The translations under genes were made by a program, and so were the position numbers. Below the pieces are notes generated by a model, which searched no databases, was not told the origin of the DNA, and saw only the letters and a program-made list of their open reading frames with translations. Shown here in pieces: positions 16,242-24,215 of a stretch of DNA of 64,000 nucleotides. The DNA lies in contig NZ_SHKR01000016.1 in the NCBI RefSeq assembly GCF_004217145.1, forward strand, positions 124,001-188,000, read 5' to 3'. Every line of letters starts with the position of its first letter. Positions within the stretch are counted from its first letter, which is position 1. The DNA is from Kribbella rubisoli (GTDB taxonomy: Bacteria > Actinomycetota > Actinomycetes > Propionibacteriales > Kribbellaceae).

Positions 16242-16885
16242 GCGGCGGGCACGAACACCACGCGGTTGCCGTCCGGATCTTGTACGTCGGCGCCTGGCTC
16301 CGCAGCGGCGAGGCCGAGGTGGTCGATGGACGACGCGGCGTCAGGCACCAGCTTGACCGCGTCGGCGCCGATCCGGAACGTGTCATCGGCGACGCGTTCC
16401 ATGCCGAGCTGCGTGCCGTAGAACTCGATCGCCGCGTCGAGGTCGGGCGCGGCCAAGGCGACGTACGACAGACCGTGCACCGGGCCGGCGGTGATCGGCG
16501 GGACGCGGAACTCCTCCGAGCGCTGCAGCAGCTCCACGCGTACGCCGTTCGGATCGGACAGGAACGCGAGCCGGCCCTGACCGCTGCCCGCGACCCGGGG
16601 CGACGAGATCTCGCCGTACCCGAGCGCCATCAGCCGCGCGTAGTCGTCGTCGAGATCGTCGGTCATGAAGCCGACATGGTTCAGTCCGTACGTCGCTTGC
16701 GGGTCGGACTCCTCGGGGTGGAGCAGCTCGACCAGCCCGGTGGCGATCTGGACATGCACCCGATGAACGCGGGAGTTGGACATGAACAACCGGTCGACCA
16801 CCTCCGCACCGAGACCGTCGTAGAACGACAGGCTCGCCTCGAGATCCTGCACCCGGCCGCCGACGTGGTTCAGCTCGTAGATCAC
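16238..16885 (-). CDS. Two-domain VOC-family protein
   Basis: 215 residues with two VOC halves: the first from IYELNHVGGRVQDLEASLSF to DPNGVRVELLQ, the second from GLSYVALAAPDLDAAIEFYG to VQDPDGNRVVFVP. The pattern resembles extradiol-dioxygenase or dioxygenase-like VOC proteins, and the LNHVG/VELLHPE residues could bind metal. The substrate is unknown. GTG 16885 has TAGAGT 6 nt upstream and no ribosome site. Confidence 0.82.
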   Translation of the reverse strand: MIYELNHVGGRVQDLEASLSFYDGLGAEVVDRLFMSNSRVHRVHVQIATGLVELLHPEESDPQATYGLNHVGFMTDDLDDDYARLMALGYGEISSPRVAGSGQGRLAFLSDPNGVRVELLQRSEEFRVPPITAGPVHGLSYVALAAPDLDAAIEFYGTQLGMERVADDTFRIGADAVKLVPDAASSIDHLGLAAAEPGADVQDPDGNRVVFVPAA

Positions 16886-16891
16886 CCAGCC

Positions 16892-16907
16892 ACTCTAGCA
16901 AGCGCTT
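16892..16907 (-). promoter_or_regulatory. Leaderless promoter with adjacent palindrome
   Basis: TGCTAGAGT (extended -10 form; hexamer 16897-16892) lies 6 nt before GTG 16885. AAGCGCTT, a perfect 8-bp palindrome resembling LacI-family half-operators, lies at 16900-16907, directly upstream of the -10. It may be a repressor site, but no LacI gene is in the window. Confidence 0.4.
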
Positions 16908-16955
16908 TCCGATCTCGTCGCCACTCAGTGTCTTCTCAGCTTCACGGCACGTGGC

Positions 16956-16984
16956 GTCACCTGGCGGCCACGTCCTGGTCACCT
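16956..16984 (+). promoter_or_regulatory. PHO-box-like direct repeats upstream of alkaline phosphatase
   Basis: Three 7-bp units with exact 11-bp period: GTCACCT (16956), GCCACGT (16967), GTCACCT (16978). Actinobacterial PhoP binds direct repeats near GTTCACC with 11-bp period. The site ends 57 bp before the phosphatase start, so PhoP activation under phosphate limitation is likely. Confidence 0.6.
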
Positions 16985-17041
16985 CACGTCCGGCGGCAGC
17001 CCCTAGGTTCCAGCTGTCTTGACCTACGAGAAAGGCCCGGA

Positions 17042-18451
17042 ATGATCAGGAAAAAGGCTTTTGTGGCTGCCTTCGCAGCGGCCTCGGTGATTGCCGCCGC
17101 AGGGATGGCCTCGGCCGCCGCCAGCGGAGCGTTCGACACGGCCCGCGGCGACGACTCGGCTGCCGGGTCCGCGTCGCACCAGCCGCAGCGTGGGCCGAAG
17201 AACGTGATCTTCTTCCTCGGTGACGGCATGGGCACCCAGGAGATCACCGCGGCGCGCTACTACCAGGGCGTCCAGAACAAGCTCAACGTCGACCGGGCCC
17301 GCTACACCGGCTTCGACACGACGTGGTCGGTGAAGCCCGCCGCCAAGCCGCCGTACAAGCCGGACTACGACCCAGACTCGGCCTCGACCGGGTCGAGCTG
17401 GGCGACCGGCAAGAAGACGATCGACGAGCGGATCTCGCAGGGTCCGAGCAGCGCCGACAACGTCCCGGGCACGAACTACCAGACCGTCCTGGAGCTGGCG
17501 CAGAAGCGCGGCCTGAAGGTGGGCAACGTCTCCACCGCGGAGATCACCGACGCCACTCCGGCGGTGCTCGCCTCGCACATGTCGCTGCGCGGTTGCCAGG
17601 GCCCGGCCGACATGGCCGCCTGCCCGAAGGAGACCAAGGCGGCCGGCGGTCTCGGCTCGATCGCGGAGCAGGAGGTCGACCACAAGATCGACGTGCTGCT
17701 CGGCGGCGGCCGCGCCCGCTTCGAGCAGAAGCTCACCGGTGGTCCGTACGCCGGCAAGACGGTCGTCGACCAGGCCAAGGCCAAGGGCATCCAGTACGTC
17801 ACGGACGCCGCCGGACTGAAGTCGGCCAAGGACAACAAGCCGGTGCTCGGCCTGTTCAACAGCAGCAACATGTCGCTGGAGTGGAGCGGTCCGACCGCCG
17901 CCCTCGGCAAGGGCACCGCGGCGCAGTCCTGCAAGGAGAACCAGCGACCGTCGAACGAGCCGAGCCTGTCGGACATGACGTCGAAGGCGATCAGCCTGCT
18001 GGAGAACAAGAAGGGCTTCTTCCTGCAGGTCGAGGGCGCCTCGATCGACAAGCAGGACCACGCCACCAACGCCTGCGGCCAGATCGGTGAGACGGTCGCG
18101 TTCGACCGGGCGATCGGCGTCGCGCTGAACTACCAGAAGACGCACCCGGACACGCTGGTCGTCGTCACCGCCGACCACGCGCACACCAGCCAGATCGTCG
18201 GCGAGGACGCCTCCGGCTCCGGTCTGCCGACCGGCTGGTCGACCAACCTGACCACCAAGGACGGCCAGACGCTGACCCTGACCTACGGCACCGCCGGTTT
18301 CGGCGGCGACGGCAAGGCCCCGGTGGCCGTGCCGCCGAGCCAGCAGCACACCGGTGCGGTCGTTCCGGTCTGGGCCAACGGCCCGGGCGCCGACGCGGTT
18401 CTCGGCACCAACGACCACACGCACCTGTTCGACGTCCTCCAGGGCCAGTAA
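17042..18451 (+). CDS. phoA: Secreted alkaline phosphatase (PhoA type)
   Basis: 469 residues. The N-terminus MIRKKAFVAAFAAASVIAAA is a signal peptide with cleavage near the ASAAA region (about 23-29). Metal-binding FFLGDGMG at about 57-64, the nucleophile Ser in PDSASTG (S113), and VVTADHAHTSQIVG near the C-terminus with Asp/His zinc ligands match PhoA. It releases phosphate from organic esters outside the cell. GAAAGG precedes the ATG. A PHO-box-like repeat lies upstream and a strong terminator follows 17 bp after the stop, so it is a single-gene unit. Confidence 0.92.
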   Translation: MIRKKAFVAAFAAASVIAAAGMASAAASGAFDTARGDDSAAGSASHQPQRGPKNVIFFLGDGMGTQEITAARYYQGVQNKLNVDRARYTGFDTTWSVKPAAKPPYKPDYDPDSASTGSSWATGKKTIDERISQGPSSADNVPGTNYQTVLELAQKRGLKVGNVSTAEITDATPAVLASHMSLRGCQGPADMAACPKETKAAGGLGSIAEQEVDHKIDVLLGGGRARFEQKLTGGPYAGKTVVDQAKAKGIQYVTDAAGLKSAKDNKPVLGLFNSSNMSLEWSGPTAALGKGTAAQSCKENQRPSNEPSLSDMTSKAISLLENKKGFFLQVEGASIDKQDHATNACGQIGETVAFDRAIGVALNYQKTHPDTLVVVTADHAHTSQIVGEDASGSGLPTGWSTNLTTKDGQTLTLTYGTAGFGGDGKAPVAVPPSQQHTGAVVPVWANGPGADAVLGTNDHTHLFDVLQGQ

Positions 18452-18468
18452 CACCTGTTTGAAGCAAA

Positions 18469-18507
18469 CGTGTGGCCTCCGTTTCGTGCTGAAACGGAGG
18501 CCACACG
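18469..18507 (+). terminator. Strong hairpin terminator after alkaline phosphatase
   Basis: A perfect 17-bp stem (18469-18485 with 18491-18507) and the 5-nt loop GTGCT. There is no long U tract, as is usual in high-GC actinobacteria. It separates the phosphatase gene from the AraC gene and could work in both directions. Confidence 0.85.
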
Positions 18508-18546
18508 CGTGTGGTGAAGTGCCCGGACGGCATGCACTATGGGCCG

Positions 18547-19482
18547 ATGGAGTCGATGCTTTTCGAGAGCCGGGACCTCGCCAGGACGGAGGAGTTCCTC
18601 AATCGCGCCTACACCAAGATGCAGATCGGCGGCAGCGCGAAGGACGTGAGCACGCGGATCTCGCGGGCCGCCGCGGACTCGATCAGCATCGACCGGCTCG
18701 AGATCGGCTTCGAGATGAGCTACGACGCCGATCCGCTCGGCAAGATCTGCCTGTGCGAAGTGGTCTCCGGCAGCATCGAGGGTCACGCCACCGACGGGTG
18801 GCAGGACGACTTCCGGCCGGGGGACCTGGTGAACTTCGCGCCGCCGGACCGGCCGTACGCGGGCAAGGTCTGCCGATCGGGTTACACCATCACGATGTTC
18901 GATCCGGCGCTGCTCACCCGGGTCGCGGGCGCCGGCCGTAAGGACGATTCGCCGGTCCGGCTCCTGTCCCACCGGCCGTACTCACGTCCGGCGGCGCGCC
19001 AGCTGTCCAGGACGATCGCGTACCTGAGTGATCAGCTGTCCAATCCCGCCGTACAGGCCTCGCCGTTGGTGCGGGCGTCCGTCTCGCAGTTGCTCGCCTC
19101 GAGCGTGCTCGCCGCCTTCCCGAACACCGCGATGGCCGAGCGGGGCAGCGCCGACCCGCGGCCCAGCACGGTCCGGCGGGCGCTGGCCTTCATGGAGTCG
19201 AACCTCGATCAGGCCATCACGATCGCCGATATCGCAGCCGCGGCCGGCGTCACCGTGCGGGCTGTGCAGACGGCGTTCCAGCGGCATGTCGGCGCGACGC
19301 CGCTCGGTGAGCTCCGCCGGCTCCGGCTGGCCGAGGTCCGCTCGGAGTTGCTGGTCGCCGATCCGGCCGATCGCACCGTCGCGGAGATCGCGGTTCGTTG
19401 GGGCTTCCATCATCACGGCCGGATGGCGGCGGCGTACCTCGAGCAGTACGGCGAGCTGCCGAGCACCACGCTGACCCGCTAG
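18547..19482 (+). CDS. AraC-family transcriptional regulator
   Basis: 311 residues. The C-terminal 100 residues form the double HTH: first helix pair ITIADIAAAAGVTVRAVQ, second DRTVAEIAVRWGFHHHG with the family YLEQYGELP end. The N-terminal 190 residues are a cupin-like sensor (DDFRPGDLVNFAPPDRPYAG) of the AraC-binding-like type found with NphR/FeaR-like activators. ATG 18547 (MESMLFESRD) is preferred; GTG 18511 and ATG 18532 are in frame but close to the terminator. The target is unknown. Its TAG overlaps the convergent GAF-ANTAR stop (CTAG). Confidence 0.88.
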   Translation: MESMLFESRDLARTEEFLNRAYTKMQIGGSAKDVSTRISRAAADSISIDRLEIGFEMSYDADPLGKICLCEVVSGSIEGHATDGWQDDFRPGDLVNFAPPDRPYAGKVCRSGYTITMFDPALLTRVAGAGRKDDSPVRLLSHRPYSRPAARQLSRTIAYLSDQLSNPAVQASPLVRASVSQLLASSVLAAFPNTAMAERGSADPRPSTVRRALAFMESNLDQAITIADIAAAAGVTVRAVQTAFQRHVGATPLGELRRLRLAEVRSELLVADPADRTVAEIAVRWGFHHHGRMAAAYLEQYGELPSTTLTR

Positions 19483-20168
19483 GGCAGCTTGCGGGTGTCG
19501 ATGAGCTGCTGAGCGACGTCACGCAGCTTGGTGTTGGTGTCCTGCGAGTACCGCTTCAGTACGGCGAAGGCCCGGTCGCCGTCGATGTCGAAGCGTTCCA
19601 TCAGGATGCCCATCGCCTGACCGACGAGCTTGCGGGCGTCGATCGCCTGCGCCATCGTCGCCTCGTGCCGTGCGGACGCCAGCGCGACCGACGCGTGCCG
19701 GGCGAGGATGTGCGCGACCGCCTGGTCATCGGCCGCGAACGCGTCCGGTTCCGGGCTGTACAGTCCGAGCACGCCGACCGACCTGCTGGTGGCCAGTGGT
19801 ACGTCGAGAACGCTGCGGACCCCGAGCGCCGCGACCCGCGCCGCCCACTCCGGCCAGCGGTCGTCCGCGAGCGTGTCCCGGATGAGCACGGGGTGCCGTT
19901 CCCGCATCGCGGTCACCAGCGGACCGTCCTCGTTGCCGAGCTGGAGTTGGTAGACCTCGGCCACGACGGGGTCGGTGACCGCGGCGATCTCCGGGCGCGA
20001 ACCACGCGCAGTCAGCGCGATACCGGCGTACGTACACCTGAGCGCCTGGAGAGCGAACTGGACGACGGCGTCGACGGTCTCCTCGACCCCGGTCGCGTCG
20101 TGCAACTCGACCGCGAGGTGGGCGAACGCCGAGGCGGCGCTGTCCTGGGTCGGGTCGATGAGGGTCAT
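19479..20168 (-). CDS. GAF and ANTAR domain protein (antiterminator-type regulator)
   Basis: 229 residues. The GAF domain is at about 15-155 (LGVRSVLDVPLATSRSVGVL), and the ANTAR domain at about 165-225 contains IDARKLVGQAMGILMERF and the RNA-contacting helices up to the end. ANTAR proteins bind paired hexaloop hairpins in nascent RNA to prevent termination. The GAF domain would sense a small molecule, light or redox signal. AGAGGAA precedes ATG 20168. No two-hairpin ANTAR target was seen next to it. Confidence 0.9.
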   Translation of the reverse strand: MTLIDPTQDSAASAFAHLAVELHDATGVEETVDAVVQFALQALRCTYAGIALTARGSRPEIAAVTDPVVAEVYQLQLGNEDGPLVTAMRERHPVLIRDTLADDRWPEWAARVAALGVRSVLDVPLATSRSVGVLGLYSPEPDAFAADDQAVAHILARHASVALASARHEATMAQAIDARKLVGQAMGILMERFDIDGDRAFAVLKRYSQDTNTKLRDVAQQLIDTRKLP

Positions 20169-20325
20169 CTGCGTGTTCCTCTACTGAACGGCAGAGGGTG
20201 GCCCCCCTCCGGACCACCCGGCTGCCGTGGACACATCATGCGGCCCCTGTGCCCGCCCCGGCACCGATCTGTCCCAGTTGATGCAAAAGTTGCGTTCCTT
20301 GGACAGGCGGGCTTCGCCGTACGGC

Positions 20326-20331
20326 TAAGTT
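20326..20331 (+). promoter_or_regulatory. -10 box (TAAGTT) before the lipoprotein gene
   Basis: TAAGTT is 6 nt before GTG 20338. The spacer GGAGGC also looks like a ribosome site, so both leaderless and led initiation are possible here. Confidence 0.4.
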
Positions 20332-20337
20332 GGAGGC

Positions 20338-20994
20338 GTGCAGGTGGCGAAACGCTGGTCATGGGTGGCGGTCGGGGTCCTTCTGGTGGGGGTCTGGGCG
20401 GCGTGCTCGGACCACGACACCAAGCCCACCTCCGCGCCGAAGACCCAGCCGACGGCCGCCGATCCGAGGCCGACTCCGGCCGTGACGACCACCAAGCCGT
20501 GGTACGACGACTACGACCCGGCCCGTTTCGCCCCCGAGGTCCGTGGGTACGCCAAGCAGGCGGGGATCAACCCACAGTTGCTGATGGCAATCTTGTACAA
20601 CGAGGACTACAAGCCGCACGACCCGAAGTTCGAGCGGCAATGGGCCGAGGTCGACTCCGACCCGGCGTTCGGGATCGCCAACATGCACAAGCCCGCGTTC
20701 GACGAGACCAAACGCGGGCGGGACTTCGCCAAGCGGAAGTGGGAGGAGCTGCCGGACAACCCAGCGCTGGCGATCGAGGCCGCCGCCTGGCACCTGCACG
20801 ACCTGGCCGAGCGCCTGCCCAGCAAGCGCGCGGCCCTGTACACCAAAGACGAATTGCTTGCCCTCGGCTACAACGCCGGCGGCGGCAACATGCGGATCTT
20901 CGCCCGCGGCCGGAAGGCCGGGTCGCAAGCCCAGTCGTACCTGGACCGCCTGCACAGCAACTGGGCCAAGTCCGCCGAAGCCCTCAAGAGCTAA
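20338..20994 (+). CDS. Putative lipoprotein with lytic-transglycosylase-like domain
   Basis: 218 residues. A basic start, a hydrophobic stretch VAVGVLLVGVWAAC and Cys at about 22 suggest a lipoprotein signal, although Trp at -3 is atypical. A Thr/Pro-rich linker (about 27-60) leads to an SLT-like domain: LLMAILYNEDYKP with a candidate catalytic Glu, FGIANMHKPAF, and ALGYNAGGGNMRIFA, close to the AYNAGxGN motif of transglycosylases. It would cut peptidoglycan at the outer face of the membrane. The DUF1684 gene follows after 11 bp. Confidence 0.75.
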   Translation: MQVAKRWSWVAVGVLLVGVWAACSDHDTKPTSAPKTQPTAADPRPTPAVTTTKPWYDDYDPARFAPEVRGYAKQAGINPQLLMAILYNEDYKPHDPKFERQWAEVDSDPAFGIANMHKPAFDETKRGRDFAKRKWEELPDNPALAIEAAAWHLHDLAERLPSKRAALYTKDELLALGYNAGGGNMRIFARGRKAGSQAQSYLDRLHSNWAKSAEALKS

Positions 20995-21005
20995 CAGGAG
21001 ACATC

Positions 21006-21620
21006 GTGGAATTCGCAGCACCCGCACTGGCTGTCGCCGACTGGCGCCGGCGCGTGTTTGCGCTGTACCGGTCCGTCCGCGCGGAAAGCGATCCGGCCGC
21101 CGGACACGCACTGTGGCAGGCCGGACGGGACGACCTGCTGATGCATCATCCCGCCTCACCGGTGCCGGAGGACGAACGCGCGGCGTACGGCGGCGCCCGG
21201 GTGGGGGACTACCGCCCGGAGCTGCGGTTCGACGCGGTGATCGACACGGACGTGAAACCGGATCGATGGGAGTTCGTGTCGGCCACCGACGGCGTGATCC
21301 CGTTCTCGCTGATCGGCGTACTGCACCTGCCGGCGGTCGGGGATCTCGACGTGTGGTGGCTCGAGTCGTACGGCGGTGGCATCTTCGTCCCGCTCAAGGA
21401 CGCGCTCGCCGGCAGGTCGACGTACGGCGGCGGTCGCTACCTGATCGACTCCGTCAAGGGAGCCGACCTCGGCGGTGACCTGCGCGCCGGCAGGCTCGTC
21501 GTCGACCTGAACTTCGCGTACAACCCGTCGTGCGCCTACAGCCCCGAATGGACCTGCCCGCTCGCCCCGGCAACCAACAAGGTGGACGTCGAGTTGCCGG
21601 TGGGCGAGCTGTCAGGCTAG
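21006..21620 (+). CDS. DUF1684-family protein
   Basis: 204 residues from GTG 21006 after AGGAGA. The family pattern is plain: DDLLMHHPASPVP near residue 35, WWLESYGGGIFVPLKDA, STYGGGRYLIDSVKGADLG, and a C-terminal NFAYNPSCAYSPEWTCPLAP. The function of the family is unknown; the conserved Cys, His and Tyr residues suggest a ligand or metal site. No signal peptide. It is likely co-transcribed with the lipoprotein gene and ends 1 bp before the convergent helicase stop. Confidence 0.88.
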   Translation: MEFAAPALAVADWRRRVFALYRSVRAESDPAAGHALWQAGRDDLLMHHPASPVPEDERAAYGGARVGDYRPELRFDAVIDTDVKPDRWEFVSATDGVIPFSLIGVLHLPAVGDLDVWWLESYGGGIFVPLKDALAGRSTYGGGRYLIDSVKGADLGGDLRAGRLVVDLNFAYNPSCAYSPEWTCPLAPATNKVDVELPVGELSG

Positions 21621-21621
21621 A

Positions 21622-23787
21622 TCAGGCAGCAGCTTCCAGGGCCTGGGTGAGGAGGGCGGCGAGGGCCTCGAGCTGGAAGTCGGCGGAGGCGCCTACCTCC
21701 TCGTCGGACCCGTCCAGCGCCTTGGCGGCCAGGCCGGCCTTGGCGTCGATCAGGTCGGCGATACGGGTGTCGATCGTCTGCGCGGCGATGATCCGCCACG
21801 CGGTGACCGGCTCGTCCTGGCCGATCCGGTGCACCCGGTCGATCGCCTGCGTCTGCTCGGCATTCGTCCAGGACAGCTCGGCGAGGACGACGTTCGAGGC
21901 GACCTGCAGGTTCAGGCCGACACCCGCGGTCAGCAGCGAGCAGACCGCGATCGACACGTCGGGATCCTTGACGAAGGCATCGATGTTCTTCTGCCGGGTC
22001 CGCGTGGTCTGGTCGCCGCGGATCGACGAGAACTGGATGCCGCGCTCGGCGAACAGCTCCTCGGCGGCGTCCATCACCTCGATGTGCCGGGCGAAGAACA
22101 CGACCTTGCCGACGTTCTGCGCCAGTTGGGCCGCGTAGTCGGCGGCCAGGCCGGCCTTGGCCTGACCGATCCGGCGGAACAGGCTGAATACGTTCTCGCC
22201 GGTCTTCTTGGCCGCCATCTCGGTCCGCTCCCAGCCGGCCACCTGGCGGACCAGGTCGTGGTCGATACCGTCCACGACGATGCCCGAACGGCGGGTCTCG
22301 AGCGCGGTGTTGTACCGGGCGACGAGCCGGTCGGCGAGCTCACGCTCGGCGGCCCGGATCGAACGGCCGACAGCACCGTCCAGCTCGACCGGCAGGTCGG
22401 CGATCCGGCGGGCCGGGATGTCCGCGGCCACGTCCACCTTGCGGCGGCGGACGATGCCCATGTCGATCACGCTGGCCCGCGCGGCGGCGGAGAAGCCCGG
22501 GTCGGCCGGGGTCAGATCGGTGTCGTCGAGCTTCTCCATGAGCTCGGCGCGCGGCGCCTTCTCGTCGACCCAGCCGAGGTACTCCCAGATCGCGGTGAAG
22601 TCCTCGATCGAGTTGATCAGCGGCGTACCGGTCAGGGCCATCAGCAGCGGGCGGACCGTGCGGTTGCGGATCCGGTTCGACAGGTCGAGCACGTTGCGTG
22701 ACCGCTGCGACTTCTTGTTCTTGATGAAGTGCGCCTCGTCGACGACCATGCCGCGGAAGCCGAGGTCGCCGAGCCAGCCGACGTGCCGGTCGAGGACCTC
22801 GTAGTTCACCACGACGATGTCGGCGAAGCCGTCGATCGTGTCACCGTCGCCGTGGATGACGGTCGGCGTACGGCGGGGGGTCCACAGGTTGGCCTCGCGC
22901 GCCCAGTTCGTCTTCACGACGTTCGGGACGACGGCGAGCAGCGGGTAGGCCTCGGCAGCCTGGGCGGCGAGCAGGGCCTGGGCGGTCTTGCCGAGACCCG
23001 GCTCGTCCGCGAGGAGGAAGGTCCGGTGCCCGGCCGCCGCGGCAGCGATCACGCCGGCCTGGTGCGGCATCAGCTCGAGACCGCGCAGGCGCAGTGCGTC
23101 GATGCCGCCGGACAGCTGGAGCGAGGTCGGGTCGGGCAGCTTCATGCTCGCCGAGGCGCCGGCGTGCTCGAACGATCGCAGCAGCGGCCCGATGAGCTCC
23201 CAGCCCGCCAGCCGGCTGGTCCGCACCGGGCGCGACGGAGCGCTGGAGAAGTCCGGGGCCAGGAACGGGTTGGCGAGCTGCCGGGACACGACTGCCTGCG
23301 GCACCACCCGCCGGGTCTGGGTGTCCGGGGGAGCGACCGGCTGCACCGGCTCCGGCTCCTCCGGCAGCTCCATGCCGGCGTCCTCGAGCATCTGCCGCCG
23401 GAGTGCGCCCGCAGCCTCCGAGATCACCGCGTCCTCGGCCAGCAGACCGAGGAGCGTGGGGTCGAGCGCGGCAGTCTTCGCCAGGATCGTCGCGATGCCG
23501 TCGAGCCGCCGGAGCTGCTCGGTGCGGTACGCCTCGGTGGCGGACTCCGCGCCGTTCACCCGGGACCGCTCCTCGCGGACCAGCAGAGCGACGACCTGGA
23601 ACTTCGTCCGGGTCGACGCCAGACCGGTCTTACCCTGCATCGCGCCGCGGGTGACGGCGCCCTCGACCTCGCGCACCGCCTGTGCGAGGACCTGGATCAG
23701 ACCGTCTGACTCACCGTCGCGGACACGACGCCGGCGACGGGGAGCGGAACGGGTAGCGCCGGGCTGGCGCTGACCTCGTCGGGCCAA
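21622..23787 (-). CDS. SNF2-family DEAH helicase/ATPase
   Basis: 721 residues from TTG 23787, chosen because GGAGG lies 4 nt upstream; no ATG or GTG fits. A basic, low-complexity N-terminus (Arg run at about 15-22) and a 220-residue helical region precede the ATPase core: LADEPGLGKTAQALLAAQ (Walker A), VVDEAHFIKNKKSQRS (motif II), MALTGTPL (III) and AIDRVHRIGQDEPV (VI). It resembles stand-alone bacterial SNF2 translocases without an RBD or zinc finger. It should translocate on dsDNA using ATP, in repair, transcription recycling or defence; the role is not known. Confidence 0.88.
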   Translation of the reverse strand: MARRGQRQPGATRSAPRRRRRVRDGESDGLIQVLAQAVREVEGAVTRGAMQGKTGLASTRTKFQVVALLVREERSRVNGAESATEAYRTEQLRRLDGIATILAKTAALDPTLLGLLAEDAVISEAAGALRRQMLEDAGMELPEEPEPVQPVAPPDTQTRRVVPQAVVSRQLANPFLAPDFSSAPSRPVRTSRLAGWELIGPLLRSFEHAGASASMKLPDPTSLQLSGGIDALRLRGLELMPHQAGVIAAAAAGHRTFLLADEPGLGKTAQALLAAQAAEAYPLLAVVPNVVKTNWAREANLWTPRRTPTVIHGDGDTIDGFADIVVVNYEVLDRHVGWLGDLGFRGMVVDEAHFIKNKKSQRSRNVLDLSNRIRNRTVRPLLMALTGTPLINSIEDFTAIWEYLGWVDEKAPRAELMEKLDDTDLTPADPGFSAAARASVIDMGIVRRRKVDVAADIPARRIADLPVELDGAVGRSIRAAERELADRLVARYNTALETRRSGIVVDGIDHDLVRQVAGWERTEMAAKKTGENVFSLFRRIGQAKAGLAADYAAQLAQNVGKVVFFARHIEVMDAAEELFAERGIQFSSIRGDQTTRTRQKNIDAFVKDPDVSIAVCSLLTAGVGLNLQVASNVVLAELSWTNAEQTQAIDRVHRIGQDEPVTAWRIIAAQTIDTRIADLIDAKAGLAAKALDGSDEEVGASADFQLEALAALLTQALEAAA

Positions 23788-24010
23788 CTTTCCTCCTGTG
23801 TCATGCCACGACGGAGCCGTGGCGGAACGCCAGACCGCACCAGGACCCGAACCGCCGGCGAGACGCCACGCAGTGACATGCGGTGGGCCGCCCAGAAGGT
23901 CCCCCAGGAACACGGCTCAGAATTCACCGCTCCTGAATGCGCGATCGAGAATCCATCCTACCCTCTGTCAGCACCAACGACCGCTATTGGGCCCCCACCC
24001 GATTCCGCGA
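23788..24010. other. Non-coding stretch upstream of the SNF2 gene
   Basis: No ORF with coding character in either direction. The minus-strand ribosome site of the helicase lies at its left edge. A locally AT-richer patch around 23920-23990 could hold its promoter, but no clear -10/-35 pair stands out. Confidence 0.4.
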
Positions 24011-24213
24011 TCAGGCTTCCGGGCCGCTCTCCGGCCTCGCGCTCTCATGCTCCAGGGTGGTCTTGAGCTCCGTCAGCACCTGTCCGAGCTCGGCGTCGAC
24101 GCCGTCGTCGTGGCTGGTCCGGAGGCGGACGATGAGCCTCTACCGGGCGTGCCGCCGTCGGGTGCAGCTCGGTCAGCCACGGCAGGTAGCCGGGCAGACG
24201 GTCCAGGCTTCAT
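24011..24213 (-). pseudogene. Frameshifted coding remnant
   Basis: Two minus-strand pieces read like protein but in different frames. The upstream piece contains LPGYLPWLTELHPTAAR (ending near 24143). The downstream piece contains IVRLRTSHDDGVDAELGQ and VLTELKTTLEHESARPE, and stops at 24011. A one-step frame change near 24140 would join them. No start codon fits the upstream frame after the LLM stop at 24216. Family not recognised. This may be a decayed small gene or 3' exon-like remnant; the evidence is only protein-like composition. Confidence 0.25.
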
Positions 24214-24215
24214 GG

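Noticed and set aside
20193..20220. GGGTGG/CCACCC hairpin upstream of the GAF-ANTAR gene as an ANTAR target
   Set aside because: Only one weak hairpin and no paired hexaloops; not the two-hairpin ANTAR motif.
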